Shown piece by piece: positions 11,995 through 22,768 of a stretch of DNA of 64,000 nt; positions within the stretch are counted from its first letter, which is position 1; every line of letters starts with the position of its first letter. Made by a program: the position numbers and the translations under genes. The notes beneath the pieces were generated by a model, which was not told where the DNA came from, did not search any database, and saw only the letters and a program-made list of their open reading frames with translations. Source of the DNA: Pardosa pseudoannulata (Eukaryota; Arthropoda; Arachnida; Araneae; Lycosidae); contig CM063502.1 of NCBI GenBank assembly GCA_032207245.1, positions 47,701,404 to 47,765,403 of the forward strand. Direction: 5' to 3'.

Positions 11995-12789
11995 CTTAAT
12001 AATATGGTATTCAGAATGTAAAAATAAAAAACAAAAGTAGCGTGGGAATTTAGATAGTTCTTTTTATTTCATTATTGCTGTGATTTACATCGAATTAATA
12101 TAGAGATTTCTGAATATTTCGTTATTCCATTTTTTATGAGTTCTAGTTTGTAACTTTATTAAATAATGCAAGTTCATAATTTTTGTTTTATTTTGCATAT
12201 TTTTTTTAGAAAGTTTATGCTAGTTCCGATTTTTACTGTCCATTATTCACCCCCTGCCCTCAAGAATATTTTCTGGATCCACCACTAATCTCGATGTACA
12301 ACAGTTGAAATATTATATATACATACACACCGAGTGTCCAACTAGCAGAATCTTTCGATACAACACAGGCAGACATGTCATCCCATATCTGGCAAGCAAG
12401 TGTAAATACCACTGGTACCAGTCCTGAAAGACAAGCAAGGGTGAGTTCAACGTAAAGAATGCAGTTTCTCAACATGAAGGAATTTCTCTGTTTTATGCTT
12501 ATTGTCAAAGGCTTAATTTGGGAGTTTCAATTTTAGAAGGGGAGCAAAATTTTCAAAAGCGAATATTCGATAATCCGAAATCAAGTAACTCGAACACTGT
12601 CAAGTTTTTATTTATTTATTTATTTTACGATACATTTCTTTTATTGCTTATTTATTTACAATGGCAAAATCGTAACAATCCTGTAAAATCGATGCAAAGA
12701 TACAAAACATGACGATTCGAGTATTTTTCCGAAACATCTTTCACGCAGCTTGAAAATACTCATACGCGATCGTAGGGAAGTAAGATGAA
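11995..12789. other. Non-coding stretch between the hAT and BEL elements
   Basis: AT-rich sequence with a TTTA/TTAT-rich patch at about 12605-12660. I see no gene and no clear transposon end. Confidence 0.5.
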
Positions 12790-12794
12790 GTGGT

Positions 12795-13133
12795 TGTTCG
12801 GTCTTGAGTTCGGTAATAAGCTGGCCACTAGATGGCGCTGTATGCTATGTTTGTATTTTGAAATTCTGAGATGTCGTTGTAAGTCGGTTGTTGGTGGAAT
12901 AAATTCGTTACTGTTATGGAAATCTTTAAAGTCATTTTTTCTTGGGATTTTACTTCTTTTAATTCAAATTTTTAGCACAAAATTCATCTCGATGGTTACT
13001 TCAACCCAGGAAAACGGTAAGTCGTTATTTTTTATTTTATTTCCCATGGTTGATCTATGTTTTCGTTTTTCCGTTGTAATGGAACCAGTACTTGCTACTT
13101 AATTTGGTTTTAAAATTAAGATAATCTCATACA
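12795..13133 (+). repeat. BEL 5' LTR (339 bp)
   Basis: The left boundary is set by the 5-bp target duplication. It has 12 extra bases (12102-type insertion at 12102+700, i.e. 12802-12813 region, TCTTGAGTTCGG) directly after the initial TGTTCGG. The remaining sequence reads the same as the 3' LTR. Confidence 0.9.
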
Positions 13134-13141
13134 TAATTAAT

Positions 13142-13157
13142 TGGTCCGTCGAGCCGG
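13142..13157 (+). promoter_or_regulatory. Putative BEL primer-binding site
   Basis: TGGTCCGTCGAGCCGG lies about 8 bases inside the 5' LTR and begins TGG. It resembles the primer-binding sites of other BEL/Pao elements. The tRNA was not identified. Confidence 0.65.
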
Positions 13158-13338
13158 AGAAGAGTTGTGAGGAAAATTATCGCTTCTCTTCTAGTTTTAT
13201 TTATGTTATAATTTTTTTTTGTCTTGTTGAATTCTGTTTTGTGTTAGTGAAATGCATTTTTACTGTATTATATAAAATTAAATAATTTGTATCTCCATTA
13301 TTTTAAATTAGTAAACGTAAATTCTTTGTTTGAAAATA

Positions 13339-16300
13339 ATGCCTCCAAAATCGAAAGAAGTATTTAATTCTGATGTTGAACGTAAATTTAAATTTACAGT
13401 TAAAGAAATCAATCGGAATCTTAATAAAGTAAACCAACTTATTTCAGATAAGAAATTTTCTCTGTTAAAGGAAATCAAATCAAATCTCAATAATCTAAAC
13501 AATATATTAAGGGATTGTCTTTATGATTTAGAAGATGAAAACTATAATTATTATGATGAGTACACAAATGTAGCGGATAAAGTGTTAGAAACACTGTCCA
13601 TAATTCAAGATTCTCTTTCGAATCAAAATGTTAGTGCCAATGCATCTGTATCAACAGATACAAATTCAAATATTAAATTACCTAAATTTAATATTCCTTC
13701 TTTTGGTGGAAATCTAGATGATTGGCTCACTTTCAAAGAAATATTTATTTCGACTGTAGACAAAAACTCTAGCTTAACGAATCTTCAAAATTTCCAGTAT
13801 TTAGCCTCTTCCTTAAAATCGGAAGCATTCAGATTGATTAAGGGGTTTCCGGTTTCAGGAGAATATTATAAACAGGCATGGGAAACCCTTGTGAATCGCT
13901 ATGATAATAAAAAGATGTTGGCATATAATCAACTAAACAAATTATTTAATCTTAAATCTATGAAATCTTGTACCTATAAAACTATTTTGGAAATTCTCGA
14001 CACTTGTAATGAATCGGTGAGAAATCTAGAAACGTTAGGGTTTAATATTAATACTTTTGTTGACTTAATTCTTGTTTACATTTTACAAACTAAATTAGAT
14101 GATCATCTTCGATCACAATGGGAATTGAAATGTGACACTCAGGAATTTCCCAAGTTTTCAGAATTAACTGAATTTTTGGAAAAACATGCACGAAGTATTC
14201 AAAATATTAAAGAATCAAATGTCAAAGTGGAATCGAAAGCTAGTTTTATTCCTAAACACAAAGTTTTGAGTAATGCTGCAGTTAATGATACGGTATTTAA
14301 GTCACAAAATATTTGTTTAATTTGTCAGAAAACTCATCCTATTCACAAGTGTCCAGATTTCCAAAAAATGTCATTGGATCAACGATGGGAGATTATAAAA
14401 AATAACAGACTTTGTGTAAATTGTTTTCGTAATAATCATTTTGTTGATAACTGTTTATTAAGTGTGCGTTGCAAAGAATGCAACAAAAAACACCATACAC
14501 TTTTACATAAATATCCTAAAATTGATGTAAAATCCTTTGAATTTGATGAACAGAATGAAAAAGAATCTACCTGCTTAGCAAATCAAACCTCTTCTATTAA
14601 AACGCTATTGAGCACTGCTGTAGTTAAAATCAAATCGAATGAGAAGTGGTTTAACTGTCGAGCCTTAATTGATTCAGGTTCTCAGAGATGTTTAGTTTCC
14701 TCAGCATTGTGTAAAAAATTAAGTTTAAAAACTACAACTACAAATCATAAGATAAGAGGCATTAATAATTTAGTCGCTGAGACTTCATTGAGAGAAACTA
14801 AATTAACTGTAAAACCTCATTTTAATGATGATCACTTTGACATTGACGCTTTAGTTGTAGAGAATATCACCATGAATTTACCGAACTTTGAAATAAAAGA
14901 GACTGTTTGGCCTCATTTGGAAGGTCTCAACTTAGCTGATCCGAACTTTCAAATATCAAGACCAATCGACTTGCTTATTGCTGCTGATTTATTTTTAGAA
15001 ATAATTTCAGGTGAAAAAATTCTAGGACCTAAAGGCACTCCATGTGCTATAAATTCTAAATTAGGGTGGTTGCTTTCAGGCCCAATATATTCAAACGATG
15101 AAGAATCAGGTGTAGTAAACTGCCATGCAGCAGTCGATCAACAACTCAGCTTAACTCTTCAAAAGTTTTGGCAAATAGAATCAGTTCCCGAAGTCTCCAT
15201 AAGTGATCCATGCGACGAAAAATATCTCAAAACTGTAAAGCGTAATTCAAAAGGACGGTACATAGTGGACTTACCATTTAAATCTTTACCTCGCTTTGGT
15301 GATTCAAAATCTCAAGCCTTGAAGCGGTTCCAGTTCTTAGAATCAAAATTCAGAAGAAATCCAGAATTTAAATTTCGGTATAGTGAGTTTATTCAAGAGT
15401 ATAAATCTCTAAATCATATGGAATTGGTTCCTGCCTCAGAAGAAAACATAGAAAGTAAGTTCTATCTATTGCATCATGGAGTAGAGAGGAAAAGCGTTAC
15501 GACAAATCTAAGAGTAGTATTCGATGCTTCGGCAAAGGATTCAAATGGACAATCACTAAATGACTTCTTAGAAATCGGTCCTAAGTTACTGCCTGACATT
15601 TTCAAGGTACTGATCAAATTTAGAACTTATAAGGTAGCACTCTCTGCGGATATTGAAAAAAATGTTCCGACAGATTTTAGTGAATCCAAATCATGCTAAT
15701 TATCAAAGAATCTTGTGGAGATGTGATGAATCAGAACCTATAAGCACATATCGTTTACTCACAGTGACGTACGGAACTGGTTGTGCTCCGTGGTTGGCAA
15801 TACGTACCTTGCGAAAATTGGCTGAAGACAGTAAGCTGGAATACCCTCATATATACAAGGTAATAATGGAAAACTTCTATATGGATGACCTACTTTGCGG
15901 TTCTAAGTCAGTTGAAGATGCCTCAAAACTTGTGGATGAAATAAATCAAGTAATGGAAAGTGGAGGCTTCTCCTTAAGAAAATGGTCTTCTAACATCCCC
16001 GAAGCTATTGCAGCTTTGCCAGAAGAGAAGAAATACAACAATCGAAATATCACTATTGAAGAAGACCAGACCGTCAAATTGTTAGGCCTGATTTGGAACT
16101 CAACTGATGATACACTTCAACTAAAAACCGACGAGTCTATTGATGTCTTTTCAAAACGGGATTTGCTCTCTGTTATCGCCAGAACGTTTGACCCACTGGG
16201 CTTGCTTTCTCCAACCACCGTAGTACTAAAAATGATGTTCCAACAACTCTGGAAAGATGGACTTTCCTGGAATGATCCCATACCTGATGAAATTCTAAAT

Positions 16301-18343
16301 ACGTGGAAGGAGTTTGAAAGCCAGATGCCACTGCTGAAAGAAATCAAAATCCCCAGATTCTTAGGTACAGACTTTTCCTGTGAAAGTAATTTTAAATTAG
16401 CTGGTTTTGCGGATGCATCGCAAAAGGCCTACGCAGCAGTGATATATCTTGTTAAACAAACTCCAACTGGTAACTCTGTCAATTTTCTAGCATCTAAAAC
16501 AAAGGTTGCTCCATTGTCGCCAGTTACTTTGCCTCGACTTGAATTGTCCGCAGCTTTATTACTATCACAGCTGACACTGACAGTGATAGAGACTTTACCT
16601 TTAGAAATTAAAGAAATTAACCTTTGGTCTGACTCACAAATAGCCCTGAGTTGGATCAATTCACCACCTTCTAAAGGCAATCAATTTGTTACGGACAGAG
16701 TACACAGAATAAAATCTCTTGTTCCAAGAGCTCGGTGGTACCATATCAGCGGAAAAATAAACCCTGCTGACTGTGCTTCGAGAGGGATGCTTCCCACAAA
16801 GCTGCTTCATCATGAGCTTTGGTGGTCTGGACCTGTGTGACTTAAAGAAGAAGTCGACCCAAACACTGAAATAAGTCAGTGTAGTTTTGAGGGATTAACT
16901 GAATTGGATACATCTGTATCAGAACTGTTTGCTGCTCCGGTCATAGAAGTACCCAAGTTCATATGTAAATATTCTTCCTTTTCCAAATTGATTCGTATTA
17001 CTGCATTTATTCATAGATTTGTACATAATATTCGTAACTCATCAGATAAACGAACAGGTGTTTTGACAGCAGAGGAATACCGTCAAGCTACTGAATTTAT
17101 CGTGCGCACCATTCAAGCCGTTGAATTTCAACCAGAGATTTCGGCTTTAAGTCAGAATCAATCAATTCAAAAATCAAGCAAATTGCTAAGTCTTAATCCT
17201 TTCCTCGATTCTTCAGGTATTCTGCGCGTTGGAGGAAGGCTTCATAAACACCAGTACTTGACAAGTGATCAGAAACATCCTATGCTGTTACCTAAAGATC
17301 ACTTTATTACAGATATTTTAATACAGTATTTTCATTCTAAACATTTCCATGCTGGCCCACAGCTTACTTTATCGCTTATTCGACAAAGGTTTTGGTTTAC
17401 CAACGGACGCTCAAAGGTAAGACAAGTAATCAACAAATGCTTGTTATGCAAAAAACTAAAAGCCGCTACTTGTCAACAGATCATGGGAAATCTTTCTGCT
17501 GATCGAATAAATCTAGTTTGTGCCTTCCAGAAAATCGGAATTGACTTTTGTGGACCCGTAATTACGAAACCTAACCTTGTTCGAAGTAAAACCAGAATTA
17601 AAACGTACATATGTGTGATAGTATGCATGTGTACTAAAGCGGCCTATATTGACTGTGTGTCGGACTTGTCAACACAAGCCTTGTTAGCTTGCCTTGGACG
17701 TTTTATAAGTCGACGAGGTATTCCATCAGACATTTTCTCGGATAATGGTAAGAACTTCGTGGGACTATCAAACGAACTGAAAAAACTGTACAAACTAAGA
17801 CTGAAGAAGTACAGCATTTTGCATCTTCCCAATCAATTCGTTGGCATTTTATTCCTCCATATGCTCCAAATTTCGGTGGCATATGGGAATCTGCTGTAAA
17901 ATCAACAAAAACATTGCTAGTTCGAGCCTATAAATCTGTAGTTCTTAATTTTGAAGAATTGACAACATTTTTATGTCAAATTGAAGCTATGCTGAACTCA
18001 AGACCACTGACTCCTATGTCCTCTGATCCTTCCGATATCAGGGCCTTAACACCAGGGCATTTTCTAATTGGAACCGAAATGTTAAGCCTTCCAGAGTCAT
18101 CCTCAAAATCACCTCTGACATTAAGTGAGAGATGGCGACTCCTTCAAAGGATGAGATCACAATTTTGGACCATTGGTCTCGTGATTACCTTAATCAACTC
18201 CAGCAAAAACCAAAATCAAGTAGTTCTGCCAGTCTCCAGCTTGGTAATCTTGTTGTTATACATGAGCATTCTGCACCTTCTCTTACATGGTTTTTGGGAC
18301 GAGTTTCTAAAATTTTTCCATGTTCGAGTCTTCAACATTAAGA
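13339..18343 (+). pseudogene. gag-pol: BEL/Pao gag-pol polyprotein (broken)
   Basis: The retrotransposon polyprotein starts at ATG 13339; the first break-free part runs to 15699 (787 codons). In order: coiled Gag N-terminus; DUF1759-like capsid region beginning LPKFNIPSFGGNLDDWLTF (about 13678); Cys/His knuckle region (about 14310-14510); protease DSGSQ (about 14671); reverse transcriptase start (LRVVFDAS, about 15508). An A run at 15656-15662 appears one base too long and shifts the frame. RT with YMDD, RNase H and the LWW region then continue to TGA at 16838-16840. Integrase follows (HHCC about 17330-17450, DF and SDNG about 17540-17750), a frameshift near 17830-17850, the third acidic residue in GIWES (about 17880), and another frameshift near 18170. 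It is not translatable as one protein. Confidence 0.9.
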
Positions 18344-18407
18344 CTTAGTTAGGGGAATTAAGGAGACCCATTTCAAGGATAATTTTGCTACTGCCCGGTC
18401 CGGAGGA

Positions 18408-18734
18408 TGTTCGGTAATAAGCTGGCCACTAGATGGCGCTGTATGCTATGTTTGTATTTTGAAATTCTGAGATGTCGTTGTAAGTCGGTTGTTGGTGGAA
18501 TAAATTCGTTACTGTTATGGAAATCTTTAAAGTCATTTTTTCTTGGGATTTTACTTCTTTTAATTCAAATTTTTAGCACAAAATTCATCTCGATGGTTAC
18601 TTCAACCCAGGAAAACGGTAAGTCGTTATTTTTTATTTTATTTCCCATGGTTGATCTATGTTTTCGTTTTTCCGTTGTAATGGAACCAGTACTTGCTACT
18701 TAATTTGGTTTTAAAATTAAGATAATCTCATACA
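18408..18734 (+). repeat. BEL 3' LTR (327 bp)
   Basis: It begins TGTTCGGTAATAAG right after a GGTCCGGAGGA purine-rich stretch and ends CATACA before GTGGT. It lacks the 12-base insertion of the 5' LTR. Confidence 0.9.
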
Positions 18735-18864
18735 GTGGTAAATAACTGTTTACGCTTCAAAACTGAAGTAAAATAAATTAAGCTTGTTTTCCTAATTCCC
18801 CCGCTTGTTTGAAAAAAGGTACCAAGAAAAGATGATATTTTTAACTGGAGTAACTAGAGATATA

Positions 18865-20072
18865 CATTCAAGAGCCAAAACATTATGACCACCTCTACAT
18901 ATTGCAATGAACACGCCTGGATGACGTGGAAGGCACGTGATCAGGTGGAAGTGGTATTTAACTGCTGCTGGAGAGTCTGAAGAATCATTCTTTCACTTCT
19001 GTGTGTGATGGGAAAGGGTCTGCGGATCTAAGCGATTTTGATAGAGGGCAGATTGTAATGGCTCGGAAGAAGTATTTCCGAAACTGCACGATTCGTGAGT
19101 TGTTCGCGATCTACAGTTGTTAGTAGTCATACAAAGTGGATGAATGACGGTGAACCTTGCAGTAGACGACATGGTGTTGGACGTCCACACGCTATCAAAG
19201 AAATAGGTCGTCGGAGACTGCCTCGCATGGTGAAGCAAAACCGGAGCCAGACAGTGTCTCAGATGACAACCCAATACAATGCAATTTCCAAGTAGAATAG
19301 TATCGGAGCACACTGTTCCGCGGACACTGTTGGATATGGGACTACGCATCAAACGTCCCACTCGTGTGCCTTTGCTGACCAAACGTCATCGCCAACTGCG
19401 CCTACGCTGGTCCCGGGAACATCGCGACTGGTCCATGGATCAGTGGGAGAGAGTTGCCTGGTCAGATGAATCACGGTTTCTCATTCATCATGCCGATGGC
19501 TATGTCAGGATACTCCGTCTTCCAGGTTAACAGTTGATCCCTCAGTGTACAGTAGGTCATACACAGGCCGATGGTGGCGGTATTATGCTTTGGGAGACGT
19601 TCTCTTGGGCGTCTCTGGGACCCGTGGTTGTGGTAGAGCAGATCATGAATGCTACAGGGTATTTGAACATAATTGCGGACCAGTTGCACCCTTACATGGC
19701 CTGTTTTTCCAGCTGGAAATGGAATGTTCCAACAGGACAACGCTCCGTGTCACAAGGCTAAAATTGTGTTAGAGTGGTTTCCGGAACATGATGCTGAATT
19801 CCAGTTAATGTTCTGCCCGCCTAACTCACCGGATCTCAATCCGATAGAACACCTTTGGGATGTCGTGGGACGGTAGCTCAGAATTCAAAGACCACCAATT
19901 CGCAATATTTCGGATTTGCGTAACCGTTGCTTAAACATCTGGCACAATCTATCTCCGGCCATCTACCAAGGAATTGTGGCATCCATACCAAGGCGGGTTG
20001 AAGCTGTGTTGCCAGCCATAGATAGGCCAACTCGTTATTGACAGGTGATCATAATGTTTTGGCTCTTGAACT
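18865..20072 (+). mobile_element. Tc1-like transposon, 1.2 kb, full length with decayed transposase
   Basis: Terminal inverted repeats share TTCAAGAGCCAAAACATTAT, and both ends abut TA (18863-18864, 20073-20074), the standard Tc1/mariner target duplication. The length of 1,208 bp fits a full-length single-gene element. It sits only 125 bp beyond the BEL target duplication, so the two insertions hit neighbouring sites. Confidence 0.9.
18990..19876 (+). pseudogene. Tc1-like transposase (multiple frameshifts)
   Basis: The DDE transposase of the enclosing element. The catalytic blocks survive in different frames: WSDESRFLIHHADGY (about 19459-19505, first aspartate), FQQDNAPCHKAKIVLEWF (about 19727-19785, second aspartate), and SPDLNPIEHLWDVV (about 19828-19866, glutamate). 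The N-terminal helix-turn-helix part (18990-19290) is interrupted by several stops. The open pieces 19095-19295, 19279-19530 and 19673-19876 overlap in frame-shifted order, so no functional product is expected. Confidence 0.85.
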
Positions 20073-21089
20073 TAACTTAAAAAAAATCATAGAAAAGTCA
20101 AATCAGAAATTTAAAGTATGAATAAAACCTAAAAAATTGAAGAGAACTATGATTCTGCCCTCCTCTAAAAATTCTGAGGCATTTTACTCCCTTATACCGC
20201 ATATGGCTATTATATTTTAAGTCCGCCACTTGAATTCTAAATACTGGGACGTCTGAAGACTTCTCGAAGCCCTGGTCAATATGCAAATGTAGACCCCACC
20301 TGCGAATCTTTTTTAAAATCTAATATGGTGTACATACATGTACAAAATAAAACAGGTAACTACAATTTCGTTCGTACTTACAGATCTTACGTAGGTTTCA
20401 AGCATATAGCATACACTGCCAAATACTCAAACAATGGTAACGTATAAACAATAATTCCATGTGACTAACAATCTCACAAGCTGAGTGCCGTTTTTCGAAT
20501 TGAGTAAGGATGGTATGGTCGTAAGGCTAAGCCTAGACATGAACGATGGATATATAATAATGCAGTCTATTTGCCCTTGTTGCCAGTTGGCATATACATA
20601 GTTCAAAATTTCCAGTTTTTTGAATAATATGTCCTGGAATAATATTTGAATATTAAAATTATTCGGATAATGATTTTATTCAGATCAACCCTTCCCTCTT
20701 CCCGAGCGCTTGGGTCTAGTAGTTAGTCCATACCTCAAAATGTCCTTGAGTAAATATGCAGCTATAGTTAATGCAACATCTATTTATTTAACATGTAAGG
20801 ATTTTATTAGTTCAAACGAAACAAAAACCGACACCCGTACAACTCAAGAGTGATTTTGTTTGGACCAGCAATAAGCATGTAATTTGGTACAAAGATTCTC
20901 TATGCTAACTTACCAATTTTTTCAAAAATGAAATTCTTTTTTGATTATTTTAAAATATTTTTAAAGTTTTCATTTCCACACAGTATAGCTGTTTAAATAC
21001 ACAGAATTACCATGATCGGTACCAAATTTGATGCAACGTCAGTTTGTGAAATTTTATCAGCAAAAAACTTTTCTAACAGTTGCAACGTG

Positions 21090-21412
21090 ATAATGGTGCC
21101 TTTTACTGATACTGAAAAAGCAGACATGCATTTCATATTTGGAACTGCAAAGTAAAGTACTACAAAGGCAATAGGAATGCATGGTGAGTGTCTCTTCCCC
21201 ATAGGCGATTTGCTCAATCCAAAAATATTTGCATGTTTGCATTAGCAGATGTAAAAACGGGATCTTTTCTTGCTTTCCGGACATAATGCATGAAAAGAGT
21301 GCCAGAATAGTAGGTGTGGAAGAAAAGATTTTGAAGACGGTGGGAGATCAACCAACTACAAACACACAAGCTGTGGGGTGTATGCCTTTGGGCCATATTC
21401 ACCAAAATTGAT
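21090..21412 (+). pseudogene. Decayed helix-turn-helix ORF, DUF4817-like
   Basis: Conceptual reading in more than one frame gives FTDTEKADMHFIFGTAK, then a PNPKIFACLH-like piece, a CFPD stretch and VEEKILKTVGDQPTTNTQAVG. That order (EK-x-DM-x-FIFG, a FACLH-like motif, then a VEE-x-(I/V)L-x-x-V segment) resembles the DUF4817 helix-turn-helix domain attached to many arthropod transposable elements. A stop falls after TAK and at least one frame change is needed. No intact open frame remains. The resemblance is recalled from family patterns and is not a database hit. Confidence 0.4.
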
Positions 21413-21570
21413 TGTTCCAGGATCAAACAGCAAATCACCATTAACTGTGAATAATAGTGCAGTAATCGCCATGAGCAGACTTTCTGACTTAAGGATTAAT
21501 TATTGGAAAAATGTAAGATATGTTTTCATTGGCCAATGAAAGCGATTTTACTTGGACAAGTTTTCATGTT

Positions 21571-21627
21571 AAGTTGATTTACACAGCTACTCAACCGTTT
21601 AGGTTGAGTAGCTGTGTAAATCAACTT
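21571..21627. repeat. Perfect hairpin, 26-bp arms, 5-base loop
   Basis: Left arm 21571-21596 begins AAGTTGATTTACACAGC. The right arm 21602-21627 is its exact reverse complement, separated by GTTTA. No coding context. It may be a fold-back duplication by template switching, an RNA hairpin, or an assembly artefact. Confidence 0.9.
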
Positions 21628-22714
21628 TTAAGGGAAATCAACCTACAGTAATTTTAAATAGTTCAGTTTTGGTTCAGGCAAAATCCCACTATAAGGTTAC
21701 GCTTATTCGAATATAATTAAAAAATGGATAAATATATGAGGAGAAATTTTAATGAAACTCAGGCTGAATCTTTTATGATTTTCCTTAATAAATTGGAAAA
21801 AAAACCACCCTGATGGTGCGACAAATCGGTATAAACAAACTGCTTGGATTATATTGGCGAATATATATAATGGTTTACCAGGAGTTAAGAAACTCCAAAT
21901 AATTAATGATTTTTTATAAAAATATGAAATGGAAGCAAGAACTGCTCTGAACAGAGATTTTCAAGATTGGAGGTGGATCTACTCAAAAGCTACATGAAAA
22001 TCCCATTGAAGACAATTTTTCATATATGGAAGTTGTAAAAGCATCATTAGTAAATTTTGAAGCAAAAATGTGATTCTTTACAGAAATACACCCTATTAGC
22101 AAATAATTAATAAAATTATCCATATAAATGTTTTAATAACAAGAATATTTTCTTGCATTTAGAAGGACACAATGATGACATTAGCAAGTGAATCTAACAA
22201 AAAACATAAATTTCCTTCTTCCCATATTTTTTTTAATAAATCTTATATTCATAACTTATTAGAAAAGGAAGAGTGGTAATAAAGTCTTAATATTATATGA
22301 CTATTAATAACTTTTATAATAAAAATGTTTACCAAAGATAGTACCTGGAAGGAAAATTCTACTTATCAAAACTGTTAGGAAAAAATTTCAATATAAGTAT
22401 ATAAAAAATAAGTACAAATTTCCTTCAAAATGCGGGACAGTTTTTTTTTTTCTAAAGATTAGAAGGCTTTATTTAGATTTAGAGGTTAAGAACTTGTGAT
22501 TTATTTGTAATGTGTCTTGTAGTCTATTTTAATCATTTATTTTATTGATAAACTCAATTAACATTGTTTATAAGTAAATATAATAAATTATGTTAAAGAA
22601 TCTTTATTAACAAGACTTGCAGGAGTGTTGTATGTATGCACATATTCAACTCCTTTTGCTTGAAAGTAGACTCATCCCGAGTCTTTTGTAGCAGGGTTAC
22701 TGATGCTAGATATT

Positions 22715-22716
22715 AC

Positions 22717-22764
<48 letters not shown>
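22715..22764. repeat. (TA)n microsatellite
   Basis: About 24 TA units in an intergenic setting. Confidence 0.95.

Positions 22765-22768
<4 letters not shown>

Larger units (their letters stand above)
12795..18734 (+). mobile_element. BEL/Pao LTR retrotransposon, recent insertion, coding-defective
   Basis: A 5.9-kb element is flanked by the exact 5-bp target duplication GTGGT (12790-12794 and 18735-18739). LTRs begin TGTTCGG and end CATACA. A long gag-pol reading region follows, with a DUF1759-type Gag region, zinc knuckles, protease, reverse transcriptase, RNase H and integrase, the BEL/Pao arrangement. The LTRs look identical apart from 12 extra bases near the start of the left one. Despite this apparent youth, one in-frame stop and at least three frameshifts interrupt the coding region. 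Confidence 0.92.
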
